A model generated the notes under the pieces. The model was given only the letters and a program-made list of their open reading frames with translations. It made no database searches and was not told the DNA's origin. DNA of 64,000 bases from Paralvinella palmiformis (taxonomy: Eukaryota > Annelida > Polychaeta > Terebellida > Alvinellidae): positions 423,501 through 487,500 of the forward strand of contig JAODUP010000089.1 of assembly GCA_025642065.1 (NCBI GenBank), given 5' to 3'. Each line of letters opens with the position of its first letter. Positions within the stretch are counted from its first letter, which is position 1. The position numbers and the translations under genes are program-made. Shown here one piece after another: positions 11,861 to 23,200 of the stretch.

Positions 11861-12105
11861 TTTTACCCGATGGTAGGTCTTGCTTCACCCTACTCTACTG
11901 TAAATGAATCAAACGTGCGAATACATATGATCAATCAGATAAAAATTTAACCTTTTTGAACATCTAGGAATAATGTCTTCTATAAGGTCCAGGAGTAATA
12001 ACGTTAGGTATTTAATATGTGCAGGTAAATTTGGTTGATACCTTTGTCAAATTACGGCAGACAAATGGTGTAGACAATATACTTTTAAGAGCAGCTATAG
12101 TATTT

Positions 12106-12182
12106 GTATTTAGATTTATGGAGGTAGGTCTCGAAGGATGTTTAGATATGTTGATGCTCTGTGCCTGTTGCCTCTTTATATG
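12106..12182. repeat. 77-bp direct repeat, copy 1
   Basis: Identical over 77 bp to 13370-13446. Both copies run into CTAAAACxCAC-type sequence, and the second continues into a CA-rich tract. Identity suggests recent duplication or a young repeat family. Confidence 0.9.
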
Positions 12183-12678
12183 CACCCTAAAACGCACATT
12201 GTCCGTGCCAGACATCTTATCTATTTCCATCCAGATTCCTTATTACACCAATGTAAGAAAGTTATGTCGTTATTACAACATGTTTGAGTCTATTAGCTTT
12301 GTTATGTATAATGTAGAATCTATATTGTTGTCCTCTTATGTGGTCTGGCGAAACGACCTATTAATTCATACAATGCTACTTGATGGATTTACTCCGGGTA
12401 TTAAGCTGCGGACAGAGTTTATTCCCATATTATGAATACTTAGTTTACACTGATATAGGAAATTTGTTAAATGTATAGCTATTATAATCCCGACGTGTCA
12501 TTCGCAGTATCAGAGATCTGCCTGAAATCTGCTGGTCTCGACCATGGGTCAAATAGATCAAGTGGATAGGCACTTTAATTTAGATCCCACCACACCTAAC
12601 TGCATATACTTAGGGACGCCACATTAGGCGTGAATGAACGTTCACTTAGTGATGAACGGAAACGTATGAGGGTTAGCT

Positions 12679-13031
12679 GTTAGGTTCGAGTAAATCATAG
12701 TATTTACTCAGGTTTGAGACGATAGTTCGTTCTAGTCCAGTAATAATCCATTGTGCGGTATTGCTACTTTGTTTTTATTTTAGTTAAATCACTTCAGTGA
12801 GTCCATACTGAATTAGTGTACATTCTCTTTGTTATGAACAAACTGTAATGTTTGTTAACACGCTGAGGGTATATATAAGGCTTAGATTTTCACTTAAGGT
12901 AGAGAAGAACTTCGACGCCAGACCAGTCGGACGTGTATTGATACACGGTTCATATAGGTAGGATTTATTCAGTTATTCGAACCCAGAATAAAGCTGAGGT
13001 CAGCATCTGAGGTGTCGAAATTTTTATATAC
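12679..13031 (+). mobile_element. Possible solo LTR
   Basis: Begins TGTTAGG and ends TATATACA. It contains TATATATAAGG (about 12869) followed about 115 bp later by AATAAAG (about 12988), the spacing expected for the promoter and polyadenylation signals of an LTR. No target duplication, primer-binding site or second LTR was found. Weak call. Confidence 0.25.
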
Positions 13032-13369
13032 AGGTTTCTTTTGGACCACAGAAAATTACTGTTGAATGTAAACTGTGGTGTCAAAATGGTTATGATATGT
13101 ATGTAGCAAGGCACCATTGAACCACACGCACGTGTTGTTTGTTGCGAGCTGTGGTATCAAATGGTGTTTTTACGTGCTTCCGCTTTCTGTACGTAGCCTG
13201 CATGTAGCCGCTTTCCTGTGGGCGTGACGTATTTGTCGCGTACGAAAAGCGAATTAGCTGGTTCCCACAGGCTGATGAGTAGACCAGACACATGCTTAGG
13301 TACACGCATACATCTATCAATATGTGGATGTATGGAACATTTTATTTTTAGATTAATGTATGTATAGTT

Positions 13370-13446
13370 GTATTTAGATTTATGGAGGTAGGTCTCGAAG
13401 GATGTTTAGATATGTTGATGCTCTGTGCCTGTTGCCTCTTTATATG
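13370..13446. repeat. 77-bp direct repeat, copy 2
   Basis: Partner of 12106-12182; followed at once by a CA/CG-rich tract. Confidence 0.9.
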
Positions 13447-13492
13447 TAATCTAAAACACACGCACCCACGCACTCACGCGCACATAACCCTC

Positions 13493-13613
13493 CCCCCACA
13501 GAGACTGTTGAGACATTACACATGTCTCAGCAAGAAAAGTCCCGTGAAGAAACGTCCAGAGTTTGAATTCACGGTTCGAGATTCTCTGTGCCTGTGCCTT
13601 ATTATACACAGCT
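13493..13613. repeat. Dispersed repeat ending in a CA microsatellite, copy 1
   Basis: Closely similar to 37136-37264: both contain GAGACATTACACATGTCTCA, then AGTTTGAATTCACGGTTCGA, then CTGTGCC...TTATTATACACA. Both are followed by CTAAAAxxCACAC. Confidence 0.85.
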
Positions 13614-13615
13614 AA

Positions 13616-13618
<3 letters not shown>

Positions 13619-13659
<41 letters not shown>

Positions 13660-13669
13660 ACACACACAC

Positions 13670-13740
<71 letters not shown>
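13619..13740. repeat. Compound microsatellite (CA)n(TA)n(GA)n
   Basis: About 120 bp of CA, then TA, then GA dinucleotides. The open frames on both strands here are products of the repeat. Confidence 0.97.
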
Positions 13741-13741
<1 letters not shown>

Positions 13742-14074
13742 ATTATCACATTGCAATATATGAAATTCTATGAAATGGCGAGTTTAATACCTATTCTTAT
13801 CTTGGTAAATCCCAAATTACTTAAGTTTTCAATCCAATGTATTGCCACACTATGATGGTCAGCACTAGAGCCATGGGCGAGTTGGGTTGACCCGTCCGGT
13901 TAACCCAACCCGCACCCTTGGGTCGGGTTGAAACTTTTCTTCGGGTCACGGGTTGGGTTTGGGTTGAAGTCTTCTGGGTTGGGTTGAGTTGTTGTCTTGT
14001 GGGTTGGGTTGGGTATGGGTTGCTTAAAGAAAATATGGGTTTTATTTATTTTTTAGACCCCAAAATATGCTCAT

Positions 14075-14285
14075 CCGCCTCCCGTTATTCAGCCACCGCC
14101 AATACAATCCGAATACATACATTGCTATTGCCGGCACACACTGACCCTGAAATGTTTCTGGTAATCTGTGAATTGATTGACAAGATGTCAAGGTCATTAG
14201 GTGGCGATCATGACGGTGATAGTACGATCAGCGATATATTAAATAAAGTGATAGTTGGGGTTAACAAAGGATCAAAAGCCACTTG
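14075..14285. repeat. Dispersed repeat inside the hAT element (partner 40130-40352)
   Basis: Shared with 40130-40352 over about 210 bp: GTTATTCAGCCACCGCCA, then TGAAATGTTTCTGGTAA, then AGTTGGGGTTAACAAAGGAT (one base differs in the partner). Roughly 80% identical with indels. Confidence 0.8.
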
Positions 14286-14475
14286 TAATTAACCACCCAC
14301 AAGGCTGACAGTCGAATATGCCCCACTCTAATGCCAGCCCACCACAACGGCAACTTTCAATCAGATCCCAAAGTTGCCATTAAACTGTGAGATTATACTG
14401 TACAGTAGATATAAATATCACACCACCCCACACAGAATTGGTCTAGTGTGTGTTGATACAGCTAACAATCTATCT

Positions 14476-14545
14476 CCGGTTTGAACAGTTCAAAAGGAAC
14501 CTATTCTAATCCGGTTTGAACAGTTCAAAAGGAACCTATTCTAAT
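14476..14545. repeat. 35-bp tandem duplication (two copies)
   Basis: Two identical 35-bp units, each containing the palindrome TTGAACAGTTCAA. It lies inside the hAT element. Confidence 0.95.
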
Positions 14546-15639
14546 AGCAGTAGGTATTTTAAGGCTGTGCTCAGTAAGCGATAGCCTGGGGTAAATCCCC
14601 AAACTACACAAACAAAGCAGTAGGTAGTTAGTGTCTGGGACTGTATAGAGAGGTGCTGTGTTAGTATAGCTATTAATTAGTAAGTAGTTTGACTGCTTAT
14701 ACATATTTACGTGTACTCTCCTGATCGTTGTTATCAAGCAACAGAAATCTTGTTATATAAGATATGAGAAAAACTTAGTCAGTCACACCACCTTCTTTCA
14801 TTGCTGATACATACTGCGAGACAATTGTTACTGTTGGATATTAGTAAATATTGTGTTTTACTGAAGACATTTATTGTATTCTAACTGATTGGAGGTATTC
14901 TCATGTTTTGAATAGACGTGATTTTATTTCAACTATTGCTATTAATATCGTACTAAATACTCTCTGTAGGATAATACAGGATGTTAATATAAAGATGTGA
15001 ATAAGTTCCAATGGAAAAGCTGAGTTTCAATAATTTATCTTAATAACAGGAATTTTGTACGTTTCGGGTTCGGTTGAGATTTATGGGTTTGGGTTGGGTG
15101 TGGATTGAGTAGTTGCGGGTTGGGTCGGGAATGGGTTCAGCTTATCAATCCGTGCAGGGCTCTAGTCAGCACCTCGAGCCTCTACTTTGTTTTGATAAAC
15201 AGCGGCTTCCTGGCCAAATGATATGAGGGTCGCGTCTCCGGTGATCGGTCACAGAGGACTTGATACGAGGTGTGACTTCATAAGATACCTTTTGATATTA
15301 CTCTGATGTACCTATAATAGATACTTTGATTTTACACTTGACCTCGTATAATTCAGATGACAAATGACAAACTCCATGGAAAATGGCTGGTTGTGCAGGA
15401 GAAAAAAAAAACTGCTTCTAAGTGCAAATTCCCTTAACTCTAGATGGCCAAAGAAGGTTGATTCAACTTCCCGTGATTTATTTAGTTCAGGAATATCTCA
15501 GTCAAGACTATGAATACAGATCTGTGAGAGGCTGAGGAATAATATACATATTCTTCCACATTCACTTTACATATTGTGAAAGATTTTGGCTTATGTTGTT
15601 ATTGAAGATTTGGAAACAAACCCCTATCTATTGATCGCA

Positions 15640-17425
15640 GTCACCTGATATCGTTTTTGCTAGTGGTATCAATAGAAGTGTTTGAGGGAAAGTGGAATGA
15701 CATCGGATAAGAACCTAGCAAGATCGGCTTATTTTCATCCAAGGCAATGAAGGTGCTCCATGTCTGTGGGAGTGGGACATGTGGTCCTTCAATAAGCTTG
15801 AGAATTGGTTTCTGTTTGCCCATTCCCTTGTTCGCACCACTGCCTTGATTGAGTCCTCCCCTATATAGCGATCAAACACAACAGCAACTCTTGTTACTAG
15901 TATGTGTTCTCCAAAGTAACGTGTTGCAATTTGCATGAACACATCAGCTAGGACGCCAATTGTCTGGCATCCATGGGGCTACCCAAGGGACTTGATCATT
16001 AATCAGCAAACAGGGCTTCATGTCAGCATCTGGACATCAGAGGGAGTTTGAAGTTCAGCCATCAAGATGTTGATAAAGTCTTCCTTCGATGTTGTGTTCA
16101 TCTTTCCTCTGGGCTTTGCTAATAATTCTGAGAATGGAGACAGCTCATGCTTAAGCACATTCACCATTTCTACTGTTCGACCTGCGATGACAGCATTGAG
16201 CAGATTCTGCAGTATATTGCTGTCGCTTTGATTGTTTTCTCTACATTCTGTGTAGTAGACACTTAACTTTGTACAGGTCAGAAAAGTGATGCTTCTTTAT
16301 TGCATCGATTGATGATTGATGATTGATGTTTACGGCCACTTTTGTGCACAAGGTAGGCTAAATGGGCCGAGCGACCTCCAAATGTAATGAGACGAAGTGA
16401 AAGACGAAACAACCTTCAGATATGCCCACGCCGGGATTCGAACACGGGTGGTAGTGATCTGTGGTCCAACACGCTACCGCTAGACCACGGAGGCGCCCCT
16501 TCTTTATTGCATCATAGAACCCTGTGGTTCCCTCCACTAGTCATTCCTTCACATTGGTGATGAATGCCTGCATTCTCTTTTTCTGCAGTTAAGAGATCAC
16601 TGACTACCTCACTTGGTGCAGTCTTTTATTGCCAGGGACACCAGAGGTTTGTCCATAGTGGAGTAGGTATCTCCATCCTCTTCTGCTGATTTCATGTGTA
16701 ACCTGAACACACCAAATCCTTGGAGGTGCCAAGCAAGCTTCTTCACATCATCAGCATCACGCCTTGTTTGAGATGGAAGAGTGTCAGAACGGCAGAAAAC
16801 TGTTTCCTCGTAGTCATCTTCTAGATTAAAGAGTGACTTGGTTTCTTTTGAAATGTGCGATCGTTCTGACCATGTGAGACAAAACATGTCATTTCTTCTG
16901 ATGCCGATCATGCCCTTACACATCTTGCATGTCCTTTTAATCCATTCAGTTCCCTGATCAACAGGGACTTGGTTGAATTGTCTAATGTCTGCAAGGTAAA
17001 CTGGCTCCCACCGTGCATAGTTTTGTGTGGTCATATATTGTGAGCCATGGCAGCATCGCAGTGAATGCTTCTAGGTATAGAATCCAGTTGCTATTCCTTG
17101 CAGCTAAGTTGAAGTCCAGCAGGATCTCAACCATGCTCATATAAGTTGACCACAGCATGAAGTTTGGATTGTCAGAGTGCGCTTGGTCAAACTACTCCAC
17201 GAGGGACCGTACCTCCTCATTACGAAGTGCATCTGACAGCTGGTCGATTGTGTTTTGCTCTATATGGTCAGTGTTGTTGTGCTTTTTCAACACCTGGCTC
17301 ACACCTTGAGCGAACTCTTCAACTGCAACATCATGTTCATGTTCAGCCGGCCATGATTTGAACATTGGCCACTTGAGGTGCCAGAGAGCTTCGTATGTAA
17401 GTTGGTAAGCCTTGCCATCTAGCAT
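15640..17425 (-). pseudogene. Broken copy of a multi-copy invertebrate ORF, function unknown
   Basis: The minus strand from 17425 to 15640 carries a frameshifted protein remnant. The first open piece (17425-17192) continues past the stop through a frame containing NFMLWSTYMSMVEILLDFNL and NSNWILYLEAFTAMLPWLTI. A second piece (17034-16609) contains NYARWEPVYLADIRQFNQVP and then a Cys-bearing segment (WIKRTCKMCKGMIGIRRND) and TWSERSHISKETKSLF. This resembles a large uncharacterised family with Y-A-R-W-x-P-V and a final ERSxI-ETK motif that I recall as highly multi-copy in cnidarian and mollusc genomes. Stops and shifts show it is dead. A SINE has inserted at 16307-16498. Likely mobile-element associated, but I know no biochemical role. 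Confidence 0.55.
16292..16513 (-). mobile_element. tRNA-derived SINE (family 1), full length, with 15-bp target duplication
   Basis: The element body is 16307-16498 on the minus strand. It starts GGGGCGCCTCCGTGG, with an A-box-like TGGTCTAGCGG and a B-box-like GTTCGAATCCC, then the family tail (GGTCGCTCGGCCCATTTAGC, TGTGCACAAAAGTGGCCGTA) and an (ATC)n end. Flanked by exact duplications CTTCTTTATTGCATC at 16292-16306 and 16499-16513. Confidence 0.92.
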
Positions 17426-17904
17426 GGCCTAGCATGGCCTGAGTGGTGTTGGCTACATATACATCTGCCTCAGTCCATAGGTCACCCACTGTCTATGTGT
17501 TGGCCAATGCGTTTAATGTAGTCTACATGTACCCGTACACATCATGACCGTCATCTTCAAGGTTGTGTTTAAAATGGCTAAAACTAAAGTAATAGTATAC
17601 TGGAGAGGATTTAGGATAGGATAAATGGCTTCGGCATGCTTGAAAACAGGCAAATAGACACCAAGATGACTCGAATCATATGATTATATGCAAAGTTTTG
17701 GAGGAAAAAAAAAGTACAAAATTAGCCGCCAATTTGGGTAAAAGTGGCCATCTTAAAAACGTGGCCGCCATCTTGGATTTTTAAGTGTTCGCTTATTTGG
17801 AGTTATCATGTTTCTGCTGCAGTTATAAACTACTTAGACAAATGAACTTGAGAAAAAGCCAGTTTTGACCTTGGTGATCTTGAAACTCAAAACTGGCAAT
17901 GACA

Positions 17905-18015
17905 TCCAGCCACATCTTTTTTTCGTAATCCTATCAATGATTGATTCCACATGGATGTCTTGTATTAACAAACAATGCCGTTAAAATGACCTTTTCCATG
18001 TTTGGGTGGTCCACT
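17905..18015. repeat. Dispersed repeat (partner 37365-37480)
   Basis: Shares TGATTGATTCCACATGGAT, then TATTAACAAACxATGC, then CCTTTTCCATGTTTGG. The upstream 60 bp (CCTTGGTGA...) are also alignable. Confidence 0.8.
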
Positions 18016-18189
18016 ATGAGGCGTTGGATGACGGACGACCAGTCTACTTTTTGAGATGTCCGGAAACTGTAATGGTCTGAAACCAGTCCTTGGAATATGA
18101 CTGAATATGCCCGGAGTACGTTCTGCACGTCTTCCAGAGCTGTGGCGTTGTCTGCTAGTTTTTCCTAGCTGTGTCATTGACTTCAAAGT

Positions 18190-19330
18190 TTACCTTACTC
18201 GGAACCTAATGGAGGTTGCCACAATAAAAGTGATGTGGTGACTTCGGAATAGGTGTAGAAGTTCGATATGGAGATGATGGCCCTCATCAACAGTGGGTAC
18301 ATTTGAAATCTTCTGTTGGTGGCTACTCATTCAGAGCCCACTTTCTTCTAGATTGGGTTACGTGTAACTACTTCAGTGGATTTTTTTCTTATGATGGAGA
18401 TTCTTTGGGATTTGGATGCGTAATGCTAATTTCCTCCGGGAAGTTTCGCTATGAACGCTTTTCAGGCTTGGTAGCTAACCAGAGCAGATAGTTGAGACAG
18501 TTGTAAAAGCCAGCAAGAAGGCTAATGCCATACAACCTTATCACCGACTTGAATAAAAAGCATGTTGATTTCAATAAGTTTGCTTTTTTTTAGTTAACTA
18601 CCCATCGTGAACTAGGTCAATTGATAAAGATTCAAATTTCTATGCGTTATTTGGACGATACGTATTTAAAGAAACAATAAATTATTTGGACGATACGTAT
18701 TTAATTAAACGATAAATTCACGCCGATGTGTAACCTGCTATGAGCAAATTGTAAGAAATATTGCGTAAACCAAGTAAGATTAAATCCACAGCCTGGAGAG
18801 GTATGCAATGCAATGCTCCGACCACTGGGACGCCTAAAGAAGCGGGCTGTAGAATATATCACTCACTCAAGGATTTACACAGGTATTAAATTACCAGTAT
18901 ATCACTATCAGACCGAAATGTAATTAGGACTACGATAACTCTAGTTTCAACTAAAATTGGTAGACCAGTAAAATAGAACTTACATTATTAGGAAAGGGGA
19001 ATAGAAACTAGCTCATTCTGACCAATCGTAAGACTATTAGCAGGGTTGGTCTCTTCATGAAGAAAACCGAATTAATTTTTTATTTTAATTTCCTCTTGGT
19101 CTGATGAATCAATTCCCTCTAGAATTTGTTGGTCCTTCCCAAATTCATTTTCTCAGAAACGAATGCTTATTTAATTCCTTGTATTAGAAAACTTTCAAGA
19201 GAATTGTTTGAATTATAGATCAATTACCAAGCTTAGTATGAACACCAACTTTACTTAAGAATGTTTCTTATGATTACCCTGTACCTGTACAGAACCGCAT
19301 TAAACAATCTGATATGACACATTTCTGTAT
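18190..19330. other. No gene seen
   Basis: AT-rich spacer beyond the 3' end of paralogue 2. It holds a short tandem near 18651-18712 (two copies of TATTTGGACGATACGTATTTA) but no coding signal. Confidence 0.5.
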
Positions 19331-19342
19331 AGCTGCATCCTG

Positions 19343-19390
19343 TTTATTACAACAGAACACAGTGACATGTTAAAGTATACACAATTTATT
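19343..19390 (-). terminator. Candidate polyadenylation signals of paralogue 2
   Basis: AATAAA on the minus strand at 19385-19390 and 19343-19348, about 500 nt beyond the stop codon. This gives a plausible 3' UTR length. No transcript evidence. Confidence 0.4.
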
Positions 19391-19892
19391 GTACATGAAG
19401 GCATAGACTGGGTTTGTGTTCATGCAGACACTCGTACACATACTTGTATGTACAGAGCATAACAAACACAGACCTAATAAAGGTTAGTTTCAATTCAACC
19501 CAAGTAACCAATGTACGATAAACATAAGCAAGATGACAAAGAATTAAGTAATCCCAAGTAACACTTCACATTTAACAAAACTAATCTACGATACCTGACA
19601 ACAAAATTTGTGGAATAAAAAGGCAGTACTATTAAAAAAGAGCAATTCACAAACCAATCAATTTTCTGTTTGGTTGAACTGAAATGCTGATGAACTTCAT
19701 AACAAAACAAACCTGCACTAAAGGAACAGAATATCAATCAACAATTAAAGATTTTTTTTTTCAGAATGAAACAGTTTTAAAACTCCAAATTTCAAAAAAT
19801 ATGAAAATAAGAAATTGCTCCTCATCTACATCTGAACTTCTTTGATTAATGCCTTGGTGACATCAAAGCTTATTGACAGGATACCACATTTT

Positions 19893-20256
19893 TCAATTGT
19901 CCTCGTGATCTGATTTATCATTATGATTTTCTTTGTTATTTACTTCAGGTGATCTGCTTCTGCTGTGGGACTTGCTTCTGGATTGTGATCTGGATTTAGA
20001 ATGGGATCGGCTGCGACTCCGGCTTGGGCTGCGACTGTGGCTCCTACTTGGAGTGCGACTGTGGCTGCGACTACGGCTGTGGCTGCGACTATGGCTTTTG
20101 TCCCGGGAAACACTTCGCCGTTTACGATCATGTCTTTCATGGCTACTACTTCTAGACCTGTTGCGACTTCTGCTGCTGGATTTTGTATGACTCCTGGTAT
20201 GACTTCTACTGCGATGTCTTGGACTGCGAGAGCGGCTACGGGAGCTGGAACTACTG
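19893..20256 (-). CDS. Paralogue 2 exon 7 (RS domain, stop)
   Basis: The last coding exon. Ser/Arg and Ser/His/Arg repeats ([17 protein letters not shown] and later [13 protein letters not shown]) are the phosphorylatable RS tail. They end in a non-RS, acidic/Asn stretch [17 protein letters not shown] and TGA at 19893-19895. The acceptor is AAAG before CAGTAG. The Leu- and Ala-rich open frames on the opposite strand are shadows of this repeat. Confidence 0.92.
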
Positions 20257-23200
20257 CTTTAAAGCAATATGGTACATTATTTAGATAAGATTAGTCTGTC
20301 TAGTAATTACATGTATACAACAACAACTAGCTTATATTCTCACACAGGTTAACTCTTCACCAATCATAAATTAAAACAAACATACAAACCTTCTTCTGCT
20401 TCTGCGAGGTCTATCCTCTATCAATCTAATTCGTCTACCATTTATCTCGGTATCATCCAGCTTATCCAAAGCAGACTTCATGTCGCTATATGTTGCAAAC
20501 TCTACAATACTGTCAAAAGACATTGCATATGAATAAATTTCACCTCAAAACTAATCTAACATTCTCAAACATCACTCAACAAATATTTCCACTGACTTAC
20601 CCTTCATTCTTTCGTTGTTTGTGTGCATCAGCATATGTCACCTCACCAGCTTGACGCATGTAATCTTTCAAATCCTGAATCACATATGCAAATAAGTTAT
20701 GATTAAATAAAGCAACATGAACTTGTTTGTAGAGCATTTTAATAAATATATGTAAACAATAATAATAATAAAATATTACTGTTCATTGTCACCTGCTGCT
20801 GTTCAAATAGTTCGTTGACTCAGCATTCCAGAAATATTTACTGCACTTACTGACATTATACAACAGAAGTCAGGAAACTTTCTGGTGTGCTCCATGCAAT
20901 TTGCTGCACCCTCAATTACTTAATCTTACCTTTTTGTCATGATCAAAACAATGAGTTTTGTCAACATCACAAGATTTCATCAAACAAACACAATCACTTT
21001 TACAACTTTAGAATTTTGATTAATTTACCTCAGACACAATGCACACCGTGTATGAAACCCAGTCTGATCGACCCTATTGGAAGAAGCGTCCAGCACAAGC
21101 ACGTCTGGAGGACCAGTGGCGCCACAGCCCCAGTGGGGTTGAGGGTAGGTTGTTAGCTGACCAGTGTTGAGACCAGAATGAGACCATGCTTCACTCAGTG
21201 TCTACTGCCCCTTGACAGCATTATGCCCAGTGAGACACGAGAAAGGATAAGGCTTGCCCTGTAATTTTCTTTTGCACATCTTCACTTAGCCCCAAAACGA
21301 GCAGGCTAAATGACCGATACCCTGGTGGAGGCAAGAGCACTATCTCACTGCATGTTTGACACAACAAGAGACAGATTAACTTAGTTGTCCCTATGCGGTT
21401 GGTTTGCCGACCAGATTTCAAGGCATTAGAGGGGGTTCTGCCTGGCATGGTAGGTCAGTGGGGTCATCTCGCACTCGACTACGCTCTCTTGCCATGCCTC
21501 GGGCACCGCGGCCTGTATATGTGTGTACTTCAACAACTGCATCTTTTGTGGCTTGCTTGCAGACCCAACTGACTGACTGACCGACCGACTGAGCACCTTA
21601 TGTACACTCGGCTGGCTTCATGACCTCATCTTTAAACCAACATCAGACCTGGCCTCATGTTAACGTGCCTCATGGCAGCAGGCTGATCTTTGAGGAATAC
21701 AATAGCTATGTAAATACAGTAATGAATCTTTATATCAAGACGGCATGGGTATCATACCAAACACCTACTTAGATCATACAAACACTAAACCCATAACACC
21801 TACAAAGCACTTAAATTAAGCAAAGCCTACAACTTAGTTGCCAATAAGCAGGTTATTTATAAAGAAAAGCCACTGTGCAGATATTAACTTACTGAAGGAT
21901 GTAAAAGTAATTACTACCATAACAGGAGGATGTGCTGTATTGGAATATTTAACTTTGTGTAAAAAGAATACATCAGTATTTCAAAGTTTTTCACAGGATA
22001 AAACATTTACAGCTAGTTAGTTAAAAAAAATGGACAAGAGAAATTGCATGCTGAGTTGATGAAATTTTATCACCAATTTATTTTCATTATACCCATGCCA
22101 TCTTTTTAATTAGCAAGAATGATCTGAGCTCAAAAGAAAGCTGGCGTATACAGTTATATGGTCTAGTTCAACTGATGTAATAAACCCCACAACAATTAAA
22201 TACATTTCATATGTATAAGCAAACTTTCTGAAGAGCTCTCATTACGGAAAGAAACTTACCTGCCAGCTAACACGAGAAGAAAGATTTTCAACTATCAGTC
22301 TGTATTCAGTTCTGACTGGTGGGCCATACCTGAAATTGCCATATTTAAGACATTCTTTAAGATTTAAAATGTAACCCAAATCAAAAAAAGAAAAAGAAAA
22401 AGAAGAATTTTTTTAATGGCAAAATGGGCAAGAATCTTTTACAAAAGACCCACATAATAACAATATGGCTATGCTATCTGTAATATATTAAATACACTTA
22501 CATATCTAGTTTAGATGATCTACTGCAGAAGAAAAAAGCTTATTCAATACAGTTCTAACACAATCCTTTTGGACACAATTAATTTGAAACTGAATACCTG
22601 AACTCAGATATTCGGTAAAACAGCCTGTACTCAATACAGTCACCACTAACTACTAGATGTTAAAAATTTATACAGAATACATGATAATGAAACAACCATT
22701 TTATATCCTCCAAGACGAAAGTGCAAATTATAATGTAATGTTGAAACTATACATGGGCAGGGTGTAAAGAAATGTCTTAAAGCATGCAGACAAATCCTGC
22801 CTTACTTGTCACGTGAACCTCTACTACGTCTTGGAGGCATTCTTTCCCGTCTATAGTCTGTCCCTCTCGGCAACCCTCTAGCATGCTCAATTAGTACTCT
22901 GAAAAGGATAGTAATATAACATATTCAACAAGAGAATGCCCATTCTTACTTGTCAATCCAAGGACCTGGTCGTCTAGAACTAGCAGAACCACCACCTCTT
23001 CGGGAGGGTCCTCTGGCATATTCAATTACTACCCTGTAGAGAGAAAAACAAATACAGTAACTTTCTTCCTTTGTCCACCACCAGCATCTGAATAGCCTTT
23101 AATGAAAAAAAAAAATGTCATTAAAGCAATGGAAAAATAGAAGTTTAACTTGATCAACTACATGTTAAAAAGTCAAACATGTAACCAGACAAAGTAACTG

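Larger units (their letters stand above)
13858..15172. mobile_element. Non-autonomous hAT element with 8-bp target duplication
   Basis: The element spans 13866-15164. It starts TAGAGCCATGGGCGAGTTGG; the reverse complement of its right end starts TAGAGCCCTGCACGGATTGA. It is flanked by the exact 8-bp duplication GTCAGCAC (13858-13865 and 15165-15172). An 8-bp duplication and TAG-type termini fit the hAT superfamily. Both subterminal regions are full of GGGTTGGGTT-like repeats (about 13880-14040 and 15065-15140), as in many hAT elements. No transposase ORF is present. The interior contains segments found elsewhere in the window (14075-14285 with 40130-40352; 14330-14400 with 42931-43000) and a 35-bp tandem duplication. 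Confidence 0.85.

Noticed and set aside
12019..12435. 138-codon plus-strand ORF
   Set aside because: Contains the 77-bp dispersed repeat and shows no domain or splice context.
13451..13763. Cys/Val- and Thr/His-rich ORFs on both strands
   Set aside because: Translation of CA/TA/GA dinucleotide repeats.
19933..20288. Leu/Arg-rich, Ala/Val-rich and Thr-rich open frames over the RS exon
   Set aside because: Antisense or out-of-frame shadows of the SR-repeat coding exon of paralogue 2, which is certain from its splice phase.
20675..22259. A defined poison exon in intron 4
   Set aside because: SR genes often have one, but only the GC-rich patch is exon-like and its splice sites are weak; listed as an observation, not called.
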